Numbered from the stretch's first letter, positions 1 to 5,874 are shown. The stretch is DNA of 31,631 nucleotides from an uncultured Rothia sp. (GCF_916715725.1 NZ_CAKAPD010000017.1:1-31631), one strand, 5' to 3'. The notes: a model not told the origin generated them from the sequence alone. Made by a program: numbers and translations.

Positions 1-62
1 TTTCCACTTACCGAAAGCCGCCGCCTCGCTATGTATCGCTATGAGAGCAAGCGTTGCCAGTT

Positions 63-668
63 TTAGGACAGCATGGTGAGGGTGCCGAGCAGACCCAGCA
101 GGCTCAGACCAGAGATGATGTACGCCAGAATGTTGAAGGTCGTCATCTTCGAGGTGTACTTGGTGACGTGACCGGCGTTCACCTTCGCCGAGTAGATGGC
201 AAGCCAAATGGAAACGCCGACCGGGATTAGGCCCACGAGCAGCAGAGCAATCACCATGATGTTAGGGCTCAGGCTCAGGCTGGAGCTATAAGCAGAGGAG
301 CTGTAACCGCGGGAGTTGAGCGTTGCTTCAGAGTGGAGTGCCGCGACCTGAATCCACGCGTAGAGGGTCAGAGCCAGGGCACCCAGGGAGGCGCCGAACG
401 CGCCGATGGAGTAGAAGTAGCCGGGGCCGCGGAAGTCGCCGGTGGTCTCGCCGTAGGGGCGGCGGTGCTCAGCCGGTACGCGGTAGCTGTCCGGGATACG
501 CTGGTAGCTGTCGTCGCGGTCGCGCACGTTTGCGGGTGCTACGCCCAGGGCGGGGCCACCGGGTGCTGCACCGAGGGGTGCACCGGGTGCTACGCCTGCA
601 GGTACCGGCTGCGGGGAGTTTGCGTTGCTCTGCTCCGGGAAGGAGGGGGCGGGAATCTGGTTTTCCAT
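63..668 (-). CDS. Three-helix membrane protein with Pro/Ala/Gly-rich N-terminus, function unknown
   Basis: The predicted protein has 201 residues. The start is the ATG encoding MENQIPAP because AAGGA lies seven bases upstream; the frame stays open to 791, but no better ribosome site is seen there. Residues 1-55 are Pro/Ala/Gly-rich with the short repeat GAPLGAAPGGPALGVAPA and look disordered and cytoplasmic. They are followed by three hydrophobic segments at roughly residues 90-115, 137-160 and 175-200, separated by a Ser-rich loop (SSSAYSSSLSLS). The architecture, a disordered polar tail followed by a small helical membrane domain, resembles the DUF4190-like proteins at 2.5-4.1 kb, but I see no clear sequence motif shared with them. 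No signal peptide or catalytic motif is visible. It appears monocistronic; the left window edge hides its downstream context. Confidence 0.75.
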   Translation of the reverse strand: MENQIPAPSFPEQSNANSPQPVPAGVAPGAPLGAAPGGPALGVAPANVRDRDDSYQRIPDSYRVPAEHRRPYGETTGDFRGPGYFYSIGAFGASLGALALTLYAWIQVAALHSEATLNSRGYSSSAYSSSLSLSPNIMVIALLLVGLIPVGVSIWLAIYSAKVNAGHVTKYTSKMTTFNILAYIISGLSLLGLLGTLTMLS

Positions 669-936
669 GGTGTGTCCTTGAGTGGTCGTCATAGCGGCTG
701 TGCGGCTACCGCATCGTAGCGGTGGCGCCGCTATGAGCGACTTTTGGTTGCTCTCGTACATTGCCGGTGAGGTTGAATGAACAGCCGACACCGAACAACG
801 ATATCTACCCTTCGATACTACGGCATAGGGTGCGTTTTCGTCTTCTCTGATGACGTTCTCATTACAATGCGGTCACCTGAGCACCCTCGGGCACGCCGGC
901 ACACCCCAGACCAGACCGACAATACAGACCGACAAT
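669..936. other. Intergenic region without a supportable gene
   Basis: This stretch separates the membrane protein gene from the first 77-bp repeat and should contain the promoter of the minus-strand gene at 63-668. An open frame on the plus strand at 777-962 has no ribosome binding site and no recognisable protein character. I cannot assign a confident -35/-10 pair. Confidence 0.4.
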
Positions 937-1013
937 TGGGCATAAAAATACCCGGCAGGTGACGCCGTGGGGCGTCCTGCCGGGTGGTAGAAACCTACCG
1001 TGGTTCTTCCTCT
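937..1013. repeat. Left copy of 77-bp direct repeat (possible att-like end)
   Basis: It matches 1770-1846 at 75 of 77 positions; the two differences I see are at 1001 (t versus c) and 1007 (t versus a). It contains the terminator hairpin 950-985 and a second small hairpin formed by ggtag and ctacc. Similarity stops abruptly at both ends. Confidence 0.85.
950..985 (-). terminator. Rho-independent terminator of the small peptide/membrane protein pair
   Basis: A 15-bp stem with a two-base bulge and a GTGG/CCAC-type loop is followed, reading on the minus strand, by TATTTTTATG. It lies 50 bases downstream of the 67-residue membrane protein gene and is a copy of the ssrA terminator. Confidence 0.8.
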
Positions 1014-1034
1014 TAGAAACTTCTAAGCGATGTT

Positions 1035-1238
1035 TTACTTACTAGGTCCTTTAGGGAACTTTGAATCACTTTCAAGCGTCCTTCTGGCTACAAAAGTGAC
1101 CAAAAGACCTCCTAAAATTGCACCTAGAATTGATACTGGATCGAAGAACTCCCAATCTCTGGCAATTGAGATAACCACCCAGAACATCGGAACAATAGTG
1201 AGAAGAAATCCTAGTGTAAATATATTCTTCGCACGCAT
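1035..1238 (-). CDS. Small two-helix membrane protein, possible immunity-type partner of the upstream peptide
   Basis: The predicted protein has 67 residues. The ATG at 1238 is preceded by GGGAGAGG five bases upstream, a good ribosome binding site. Two hydrophobic segments are visible, residues 6-25 (FTLGFLLTIVPMFWVVISI) and 35-52 (SILGAILGGLLVTFV), separated by a charged loop RDWEFFD and followed by a polar Lys-rich tail. There is no signal peptide beyond the first helix. It follows the hydrophobic peptide gene by 15 bases and shares its promoter and terminator, so the two probably form one transcript. Small two-helix proteins encoded directly after a hydrophobic peptide are common among bacteriocin immunity proteins, but I recognise no family here. 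A phage holin-like or toxin-antitoxin role is also possible. Confidence 0.6.
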   Translation of the reverse strand: MRAKNIFTLGFLLTIVPMFWVVISIARDWEFFDPVSILGAILGGLLVTFVARRTLESDSKFPKGPSK

Positions 1239-1253
1239 TTGACCTCTCCCAGA

Positions 1254-1367
1254 TTAAAGAGTGCAGGACACTGCTGCAACAGCTAGCGCAAAGGCAATTA
1301 GTGCCGGACCTCCAATGGCTTTTCCAAAACCACCAACGAATGCTGGCCCTAAAGCTCTTGCAATCAT
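1254..1367 (-). CDS. Tiny Gly/Ala-rich hydrophobic peptide (bacteriocin- or toxin-like candidate)
   Basis: The ORF encodes 37 residues beginning MIARALGPAFVGGFGK and ending AVAAVSCTL. It is hydrophobic and Gly/Ala-rich, with two positive charges, GG and GxxxG-type spacing, and a single Cys near the C-terminus. It stops 15 bases before the start of the two-helix protein, just ahead of that gene's ribosome site. GGGGG about nine bases upstream of the ATG is a weak ribosome site. The frame remains open upstream for 16 more codons, reading DASIIKLIWGLAAS, also amphipathic, but with no ATG, GTG or TTG until an in-frame TGA. A single-base change in the run of four C at 1409-1412 would join it to an ATG at 1419. 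I do not recognise the family. Confidence 0.45.
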   Translation of the reverse strand: MIARALGPAFVGGFGKAIGGPALIAFALAVAAVSCTL

Positions 1368-1412
1368 GGAAGCAGCTAACCCCCAAATAAGCTTTATGAT
1401 GGATGCATCCCC

Positions 1413-1429
1413 ACGTCATATAGTGACGT
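1413..1429. promoter_or_regulatory. Perfect inverted repeat, candidate operator or leader hairpin
   Basis: The arms ACGTCA and TGACGT are separated by five bases. The element lies between the promoter at 1492-1521 and the peptide ORF, about 60 bases downstream of the likely transcription start, so it could act as a repressor site or as an RNA hairpin in the leader. Confidence 0.45.
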
Positions 1430-1491
1430 ATCTTACATCACTACTCAGCAGTCTATCAGAGAGTCTCGTCAGATGTAACGCGTAAATCGAC

Positions 1492-1521
1492 ATTACATGA
1501 AAAACATGCATTTTCTGTCAA
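1492..1521 (-). promoter_or_regulatory. Near-consensus sigma-70-type promoter for the peptide/membrane protein pair
   Basis: The minus strand carries a perfect TTGACA -35 box (1516-1521), an 18-base spacer and a TGTAAT -10 box (1492-1497). Predicted transcription would start near 1485 and run through both small ORFs to the terminator at 950-985. The -35 box lies inside the terminase fragment. Confidence 0.6.
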
Positions 1522-1672
1522 ACATGCTCTCAGTGGCGAGTCCGCTGCCGCATCTGATCGCGCGGTCGAGACCCATGATGGTGGCCACCACGCCGTCGAT
1601 CTTCTCGGTGGATTTTTCTTTGTCGGGTTTGATGTTCCCGGCAGGGTCGGTGCGGTTGAAGATGTTGCCCAT
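1493..1672 (-). pseudogene. Phage terminase large subunit, C-terminal fragment
   Basis: The frame encodes 59 residues starting MGNIFNRTDPAGNIKPDKEK and continuing STEKIDGVVATIMGLDRAI. This matches the extreme C-terminus of phage large terminases, where the nuclease domain ends with a segment of the form NI.PD...STEKIDG..A.IMALDRA. A TAG stop lies directly before the first ATG, so the ATPase and most of the nuclease domain are absent. The last 15 residues (ESMFDRKCMFFM at the end) do not look like the usual terminase end, suggesting a second breakpoint near 1535. It is a remnant and cannot package DNA. Identification is from remembered family sequence, not a search. Confidence 0.7.
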
Positions 1673-1676
1673 CTAA

Positions 1677-1736
1677 ACCTTTCGACGCCAGCCCATACTT
1701 TTTGACGTTAGCCCAAACCTTTTGACGCCCAACCCA
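1677..1736. repeat. Three tandem imperfect 20-bp repeats
   Basis: The units at 1677-1696, 1697-1716 and 1717-1736 share the pattern AC(C/T)TTT(T/C)GACG followed by a CCCA-rich end. They lie between the terminase fragment and the right 77-bp repeat. The regular spacing suggests binding sites or slippage products; function is unknown. Confidence 0.6.
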
Positions 1737-1769
1737 CGAGCACACCTGCGCCCCGTACGGACCCGAAAA

Positions 1770-1846
1770 TGGGCATAAAAATACCCGGCAGGTGACGCCG
1801 TGGGGCGTCCTGCCGGGTGGTAGAAACCTACCGCGGTTCATCCTCT
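1770..1846. repeat. Right copy of 77-bp direct repeat, carrying the ssrA terminator
   Basis: This is the partner of 937-1013. It begins 61 bases downstream of the tmRNA 3' end, so it is probably the ancestral copy, and the left copy is the duplicated one. Confidence 0.85.
1783..1818 (-). terminator. Rho-independent terminator of ssrA
   Basis: A 15-bp G+C-rich stem with a two-base bulge is followed on the minus strand by TATTTTTATG. It lies about 90 bases past the mature tmRNA 3' end. Confidence 0.8.
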
Positions 1847-1906
1847 GGATTGGAACCGATAATCGCCGCCGCAACCCTAACGGGTCAGCGGGCGGTTGGG
1901 AGATCG

Positions 1907-2276
1907 TGGAGATGCGGGGAATCGAACCCCGGTCCGATGTGGCGTCAACGGGGCTTCTCCGTGCGCAGTTTATGCGAACGCTACTTTTCGGCTCCGGTAC
2001 TTGCATAAACACATATACCGACGAACCTAGTCACGTAAAAGTCCCGCCAGCCCCCGCAACAAGGGCTAGCAGCAGTGGCCTTTTAAGTCGATGCCGGTAA
2101 CTGAGCCAAAGGCATGCTCAGGCCGACAGACGGCAACTCGCGCTTAGGCAGCGAGTGCGAAGTCAGTGCGCTTAGATTCTGCACTTAATTTTTTGCAGAG
2201 GGCGTTAACGAGATAACCCTGCATCCTCGGCACGCTTCACCCATCTCAACTCACATCGTCGAAACCGATCATCCCC
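1907..2276 (-). ncRNA. ssrA: Transfer-messenger RNA (tmRNA)
   Basis: tmRNA enters ribosomes stalled on broken mRNA together with SmpB, adds a degradation tag and releases the ribosome. The 5' end GGGGATGATCGGTTTCGAC is the conserved tmRNA start, and its first seven bases pair with CATCTCC at the 3' end (one G-U pair). The T-arm CGGGGTTCGATTCCCCG is present. The mRNA-like part (2144-2182) reads AESKRTDFALAA followed by TAA, with GCA as resume codon, an actinobacterial-type tag ending in the ALAA protease signal. Length is about 370 nt. The CCA tail is not fully encoded (the discriminator A is followed by CGA), so it is added after processing. The promoter is not clear. SmpB is encoded 2 kb away on the same strand. 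Confidence 0.96.
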
Positions 2277-2524
2277 CTATGCTTTTATCAAAAAGCCCAC
2301 CGTCTTCTGAAAGTTTTCCTCAACGTACCTAGACGCCGCGGTGCCATTCAAACACGGTAGAGATTCAGTATATCTAAGATGTTTAACGGCGTGCAAGTCC
2401 CCCACCCCGCACACGCCCGAACCAACGGCGGGCACAGAAAATCACGGGCACAGCAAACGGGATGAGGCACCCCAGAAAATCTGGGAGCCCCACCCCGTCG
2501 TGTACCGCATTAGGCGGCTAAAAC
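2277..2524. other. Spacer between tmRNA and the DUF4190 gene
   Basis: It should contain the ssrA promoter on the minus strand; GATAAA lies about seven bases before the mature 5' end, with only a weak -35. A small hairpin at 2466-2489 (CCCAG/CTGGG core) could be the terminator of the upstream gene, although no T-run follows. No gene is supported. Confidence 0.45.
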
Positions 2525-3391
2525 TTAGCGGTGAGCCGGAACAGTCATGCGGCTGTTCGGGTTGTCACCAACCTGGCAGACCACGTTACCGTGACCGTCA
2601 TCGGTACCAACCTCAAGGCACTTCTCAGTAGTCTGAGCGAAAGAAATGATGACGAAAAGCATGCAAATCGAAATCAGGACAGACACCGCACCGGTGATAA
2701 TACCGGTGAGCGCGAATGCCTTACCTACGCCAACTTCCTTGACCTTCTTCAGGGACAGGGCGCCCAGAATGATCGCGGCAATACCCAGCAGAGCGCCGAA
2801 CACGACGAAGCCGGTCACAACAGCGGCAATACCGAGAATCATCGCCGCAAGTGCCATGCCGGGAGCCTTCTTCGTAACGGGAGCCGCATACGGGTAACCC
2901 GCAGGCTGACCGTAACCGTACGCATCCTGCTGAGGCTGCTGCTGGTAAGAGTTCTGCTGGTAGTTGTATTCAGCGGGCTGCGCCTGGTAGGAGGCGTCCT
3001 GGCCGTAACCGTACTGGTTCTGCTGAGCGGGCTGCGCCTGGTAGGAAGCGTCCTGACCGTAGCCGTACTGCTGCTGACCGTAGGTGTTCTGCGCCGAAGC
3101 GCCCTGGGCAGCGTTCTGACCGTAAGCGTTCTGAGAAGAGGGCTGCGCACCGAACTGACCGTACTGGTTCTGCTGTGCAGAGTTCTGCTGAGCGGCGTTC
3201 TGCTGCTGAGCCTGACCGTAGGCATTCTGAGCGGATGCGCTCTGACCGTAATCCTGGCCGTAAGTGTTCTGTGCCGAAGGAGCCTGGCCGTAATCCTGAC
3301 CGTACGAGCTCTGGGCGGAAGAATTAGGCTGCTGAGCAGCGTAGGGGTTCTGCGCGTTCCCCTGGTTGTTTCCGTAGTTATTCTCAGACAT
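2525..3391 (-). CDS. DUF4190-type membrane protein with long Tyr/Gly/Gln/Ala repeat tail
   Basis: The protein has 288 residues. Residues 1-170 are almost wholly Gln, Tyr, Gly, Ala, Ser and Asn, with repeated AQN(T/A)YGQ and DYGQ units and an exact duplication of QYGYGQDASYQAQPA. Residues 175-250 form two hydrophobic hairpin-like segments (MALAAMILGIAAVVTGFVVFG..LGIAAIILG, then KVKEVGVGKAFALTGIITGAVSVLIS), typical of DUF4190 proteins. A short outer tail has two Cys (EKC, VVC) that could form a disulfide. AAGGAAAG is placed nine bases before the ATG. The gene at 3630-4094 is a shorter paralogue with the same tail pattern, so this is a local duplication. The tail should be cytoplasmic and disordered; its role is unknown. 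Repeat number is likely to vary between strains. Confidence 0.85.
   Translation of the reverse strand: MSENNYGNNQGNAQNPYAAQQPNSSAQSSYGQDYGQAPSAQNTYGQDYGQSASAQNAYGQAQQQNAAQQNSAQQNQYGQFGAQPSSQNAYGQNAAQGASAQNTYGQQQYGYGQDASYQAQPAQQNQYGYGQDASYQAQPAEYNYQQNSYQQQPQQDAYGYGQPAGYPYAAPVTKKAPGMALAAMILGIAAVVTGFVVFGALLGIAAIILGALSLKKVKEVGVGKAFALTGIITGAVSVLISICMLFVIISFAQTTEKCLEVGTDDGHGNVVCQVGDNPNSRMTVPAHR
2960..3330 (-). repeat. Coding tandem repeats in the Tyr/Gly/Gln-rich tail
   Basis: Degenerate in-frame repeats encode (A/S)AQN(A/T)YGQ-like units. The clearest pair, each about 54 bp, lies near 2966-3070 and encodes QYGYGQDASYQAQPA twice. Such repeats are prone to slippage. Confidence 0.7.
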
Positions 3392-3468
3392 CCGTCGTTC
3401 TTTCCTTCACAGTTGCAGCGAACAATTTATACTCGCCCAACGCACCATTGCGCGCTGAGTTCGGTTCC

Positions 3469-3498
3469 ATTATATAAATAAGCCATCATCTGGGTCAT
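3469..3498 (-). promoter_or_regulatory. Likely promoter of the repeat-tailed DUF4190 gene
   Basis: A perfect TATAAT -10 (3469-3474) is preceded on the minus strand by ATGACC (3493-3498), a weak -35, at 18 bases. This would give a leader of about 70 bases. Confidence 0.45.
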
Positions 3499-3571
3499 CT
3501 GTGAAGTCCCAGATTTCAGAATCAGCGCCCAGAATCCACCAATCGGGCAGAATCAGCGCCGAAAAAGAGCA

Positions 3572-3604
3572 AGGGACCGAATAGTTCAACACTATTCGGT
3601 CCCT
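3572..3604 (-). terminator. Terminator of the short DUF4190 paralogue
   Basis: A perfect 14-bp inverted repeat (AGGGACCGAATAGT and its complement) with a five-base loop is followed on the minus strand by TTGCTCTTTTTC. Confidence 0.85.
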
Positions 3605-3629
3605 CAACGTTTCAAAGACTTAACGCGGC

Positions 3630-4094
3630 TTAGCGGCGGTACAACTTGTACTCATCGGGGCTCATGGTCATGGTTTTACCCTCGATGGTGCACACGTAGT
3701 TGCCGTTCGAATCCTGCACGGCCTTCTCAGCGCAGTCGCCGAGCATGCTAAGGCCAATCATGCCCAGAATCAGCACGACAACCGCAAAAATCATGCCCAG
3801 CGCACCGGTGACAATGCCACCAATCGCCATGCCCTTACCGGAAGCGGTACCGTTCTTCACCTTCACCAGGGCAACAATACCCAGAATCACGCCGACCAGA
3901 CCCAGCGCGCCACCGAAAATCAGCCAGCCAGAGAGCAGACCAATAATACCCAGAATCAGCGAAGCAATCGCCAGAGCCGAGCTCGGAGTCGGCTGGTAGC
4001 CGGGGTAGCCGCCCTGCATGTTGTATGCCGGTGCCTGCTGCGGTGCGGGGATGAACTCGCCCGGGTTCTGCTGGTAGTTCGGGTTCTCAGACAT
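3630..4094 (-). CDS. DUF4190-type small membrane protein, paralogue of the 288-residue neighbour
   Basis: The protein has 154 residues. The start is the ATG encoding MSENPNYQQNP, with GAGGAG six bases upstream. A 38-residue Gln/Pro/Tyr-rich tail precedes hydrophobic segments at about residues 39-75 (ALAIASLILGIIGLLSGWLI and GALGLVGVILGIVAL) and 90-120 (AIGGIVTGALGMIFAVVVLI). The end of the protein has two Cys in the pattern CAEKAVQDSNGNYVC, matching the paired Cys of the 288-residue paralogue. Both start with MSEN, which supports tandem duplication followed by growth of the repeat tail in the other copy. It is transcribed alone, with its own terminator. DUF4190 has no established biochemical function. 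Confidence 0.88.
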   Translation of the reverse strand: MSENPNYQQNPGEFIPAPQQAPAYNMQGGYPGYQPTPSSALAIASLILGIIGLLSGWLIFGGALGLVGVILGIVALVKVKNGTASGKGMAIGGIVTGALGMIFAVVVLILGMIGLSMLGDCAEKAVQDSNGNYVCTIEGKTMTMSPDEYKLYRR

Positions 4095-4232
4095 GTGTCT
4101 CCTCAAAAACGTATGGTGCTCGCGGTACACCGCGAATTTTCAACCATTATACGCGAGGAAACGCACCCGGACCCCAGCCGCAGGACCGGCTGATAGGGAC
4201 CGGCTAGTTAGCTCCCCGCCGTTGCCTCAGCC

Positions 4233-4727
4233 CTAGCCGAGGTTGCGGTAACGCATCGCGCGGCGCGCCTCCAGGTCATCCTGACGCTCACGCAAAGCCT
4301 GACGCTTATCATACTCACGCTTACCGGTCGCCAAAGCAATCTCAACCTTCGCACGACCATTCGAGAAGTACAGCTTCAACGGAACTACCGTGTAACCGGT
4401 CTCCTTCAGCTTCTGCGCCAACTTATTAATCTCAGAACGATGCAGCAGCAGCTTACGGCGACGACGAGCCGCATGGTTCGTCCACGTACCGTAACCATAC
4501 TCCGCAATATGAATACCCTCGAGCCACAACTCGTTATCGGTCACCTGGCAGAAACCATCCACAATGGACGCCCCACCATCACGCAGAGACTTCACCTCGG
4601 TACCCAGTAGAACAATGCCCGCCTCATAGGTATCCACAATGTTGTAGTTGTGGCGAGCCTTCTTATTCTGGGCAATAATCGCGTTATTCGGGTCCTTCTT
4701 CGCGTCTTTCTTCTTTTTCTGAGCCAT
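4233..4727 (-). CDS. smpB: SsrA-binding protein SmpB
   Basis: SmpB binds tmRNA and places it in the A site of stalled ribosomes for trans-translation. The 164-residue protein has the conserved core (ARHNYNIVDTYEAGIVLLGTEVKSLR, quoted in parts: GIVLLGTEVKSLR, GGASIVDGF, NHAARRRRKLLLH, YTVVPLKLYFSNGRAKVEI, GKREYDKR) and ends in the basic C-terminal tail that enters the mRNA channel. The N-terminus is Lys-rich (AQKKKKDAKKD). The ATG at 4727 is chosen because AAGGA sits seven bases upstream; a GTG directly before it is in frame. It follows prfB by about 20 bases on the same strand and is probably cotranscribed with it. Its RNA partner ssrA lies 2 kb further downstream. Confidence 0.97.
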   Translation of the reverse strand: MAQKKKKDAKKDPNNAIIAQNKKARHNYNIVDTYEAGIVLLGTEVKSLRDGGASIVDGFCQVTDNELWLEGIHIAEYGYGTWTNHAARRRRKLLLHRSEINKLAQKLKETGYTVVPLKLYFSNGRAKVEIALATGKREYDKRQALRERQDDLEARRAMRYRNLG

Positions 4728-4746
4728 CACTCAATCCTTATACGTC

Positions 4747-5874
4747 TTAGCTCTCTTCAGCCGCGCGCCCCGAAGCACGCCAGCGAATACCAGCATCAAT
4801 AAAGGCGTTCAAACCGCCATCCAAAACATTAGAGGTGTTACCCTCCTCATAGCCGGTACGCAGATCCTTCACCATCTGGTACGGATGCAAAACATAGGAG
4901 CGCATCTGGTCACCCCAACTTGCCTTAATATCACCGGCAAGCTCCTTCTTCTTCGCGTCCTCCTGCTCCTTACGCAACAGCAACAGGCGAGACTGCAACA
5001 CACGCAAAGCCGCCGCACGGTTCTGCAACTGCGACTTCTCATTCTGCATCGACACCACAATACCGGTCGGCAAGTGAGTCATACGCACCGCCGAATCCGT
5101 CGTATTCACCGACTGACCACCCGGGCCCGACGAGCGGAACACATCCACCTTAATCTCAGACTCGGGAATCTCAATAGCATCCGTCTGCTCAATCAGAGGA
5201 ATCACCTCAACCGCCGCGAACGAGGTCTGGCGGCGTCCCTGATTATCGAACGGCGAAATACGCACCAGGCGGTGAGTACCCGCCTCCACCGACAGACGGC
5301 CAAAAGCGTACGGTGCGTTCACCTCGAAGGTCACCGACTTCAGGCCCGCCTCCTCAGCGTAGGAGGTGTCCAGAACCTTCGTCGGGTAGCCGTTCTTCTC
5401 CGCCCAACGCAGGTACATGCGCAGCAGCATCTCCGCGAAATCAGCAGCATCCACGCCGCCGGCGCCCGAACGGATCGTCACCACAGCCTCACGCTGATCG
5501 TACTCACCGGACAGCAGCACCAGCACCTCAAGCTCTTCCAGCTTGGCGCGGATCTCACCGCACTCGCGTTCAGCATCAGCGAGCAGCTCGGCGGCAGTCT
5601 CCTCATCCTCCGCTTCGGCAAGCTCCACCATCACCTCAACATCATCAATGCGAGAAGACAGCGAACGCAGACGATTCAGCTCCGACTGCTTATACGACAG
5701 TGCGCTCGTCACCTTCTGCGCGTTCTCCACGTCATCCCACAAATCGGGTGCGGCAGCCTGCGCAGACAGGTCCTCAATGGCGCGCTCAATCCCCTCAATA
5801 TCGCTCACAGCAGCAATAGAGGTGAAAATCGCGCGAAGCTCTTTAATCTCAGCAGAAAAGTCGAAGGATGCCAT
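4747..5874 (-). CDS. prfB: Peptide chain release factor 2
   Basis: RF2 recognises UGA and UAA stop codons and triggers peptide release. The 375-residue protein has the stop-codon tripeptide SPF at residues 207-209 (LVRISPFDNQGRRQT) and the catalytic GGQ at 252-254 (SSGPGGQSVNTTDSAV). The frame is uninterrupted, so the autoregulatory +1 frameshift found in many RF2 genes is absent. The start MASFDFSAEIKEL is chosen by homology; no clear Shine-Dalgarno precedes it. GATAGT ends ten bases before the ATG and could be a -10 box giving an almost leaderless mRNA (inference). In many actinobacteria ftsE and ftsX lie between prfB and smpB; here smpB follows directly. Confidence 0.97.
   Translation of the reverse strand: MASFDFSAEIKELRAIFTSIAAVSDIEGIERAIEDLSAQAAAPDLWDDVENAQKVTSALSYKQSELNRLRSLSSRIDDVEVMVELAEAEDEETAAELLADAERECGEIRAKLEELEVLVLLSGEYDQREAVVTIRSGAGGVDAADFAEMLLRMYLRWAEKNGYPTKVLDTSYAEEAGLKSVTFEVNAPYAFGRLSVEAGTHRLVRISPFDNQGRRQTSFAAVEVIPLIEQTDAIEIPESEIKVDVFRSSGPGGQSVNTTDSAVRMTHLPTGIVVSMQNEKSQLQNRAAALRVLQSRLLLLRKEQEDAKKKELAGDIKASWGDQMRSYVLHPYQMVKDLRTGYEEGNTSNVLDGGLNAFIDAGIRWRASGRAAEES

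Larger units (their letters stand above)
937..1846. mobile_element. Degraded phage-derived island bounded by 77-bp direct repeats next to ssrA
   Basis: The segment is bounded by two nearly identical direct repeats (937-1013 and 1770-1846). The right copy is the natural terminator region of ssrA, a gene class often used as a phage or island integration site. Inside are a 5'-truncated terminase large subunit C-terminus, a 20-bp tandem repeat, and an AT-richer part with two very small genes. No integrase is present. Inference: a prophage or genomic island entered beside ssrA and was mostly deleted, leaving a scar with cargo. An alternative is simple duplication of the ssrA terminator. The terminase fragment is the strongest direct sign of phage origin. 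Confidence 0.5.

Noticed and set aside
1072..1419. 115-codon minus-strand frame MTWGCIHH...
   Set aside because: It crosses both tiny genes out of frame and has a Cys/Trp/Ser-rich translation; the two shorter frames have better ribosome site, hydrophobic pattern and spacing. It matters only as the ATG donor in the frameshift hypothesis.
1907..1960. Separate tRNA gene from the T-arm sequence
   Set aside because: The T-arm belongs to tmRNA: the conserved 5' end pairs with this acceptor strand and no anticodon arm is present.
1530..2012. 160-codon minus-strand frame across the right repeat and tmRNA 3' end
   Set aside because: It overlaps the tmRNA and runs out of frame through the terminase fragment; the translated product has no protein character.
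2900..3350. CRISPR-like regular repetition
   Set aside because: Repeats are in frame, degenerate and without unique spacers; they encode protein repeats. No cas gene is near.
2531..3481. Plus-strand open frame of 316 codons with Val/Leu-rich repeats
   Set aside because: It is antisense to the DUF4190 repeat protein; its repeats are only the other strand of the YGQ repeats.
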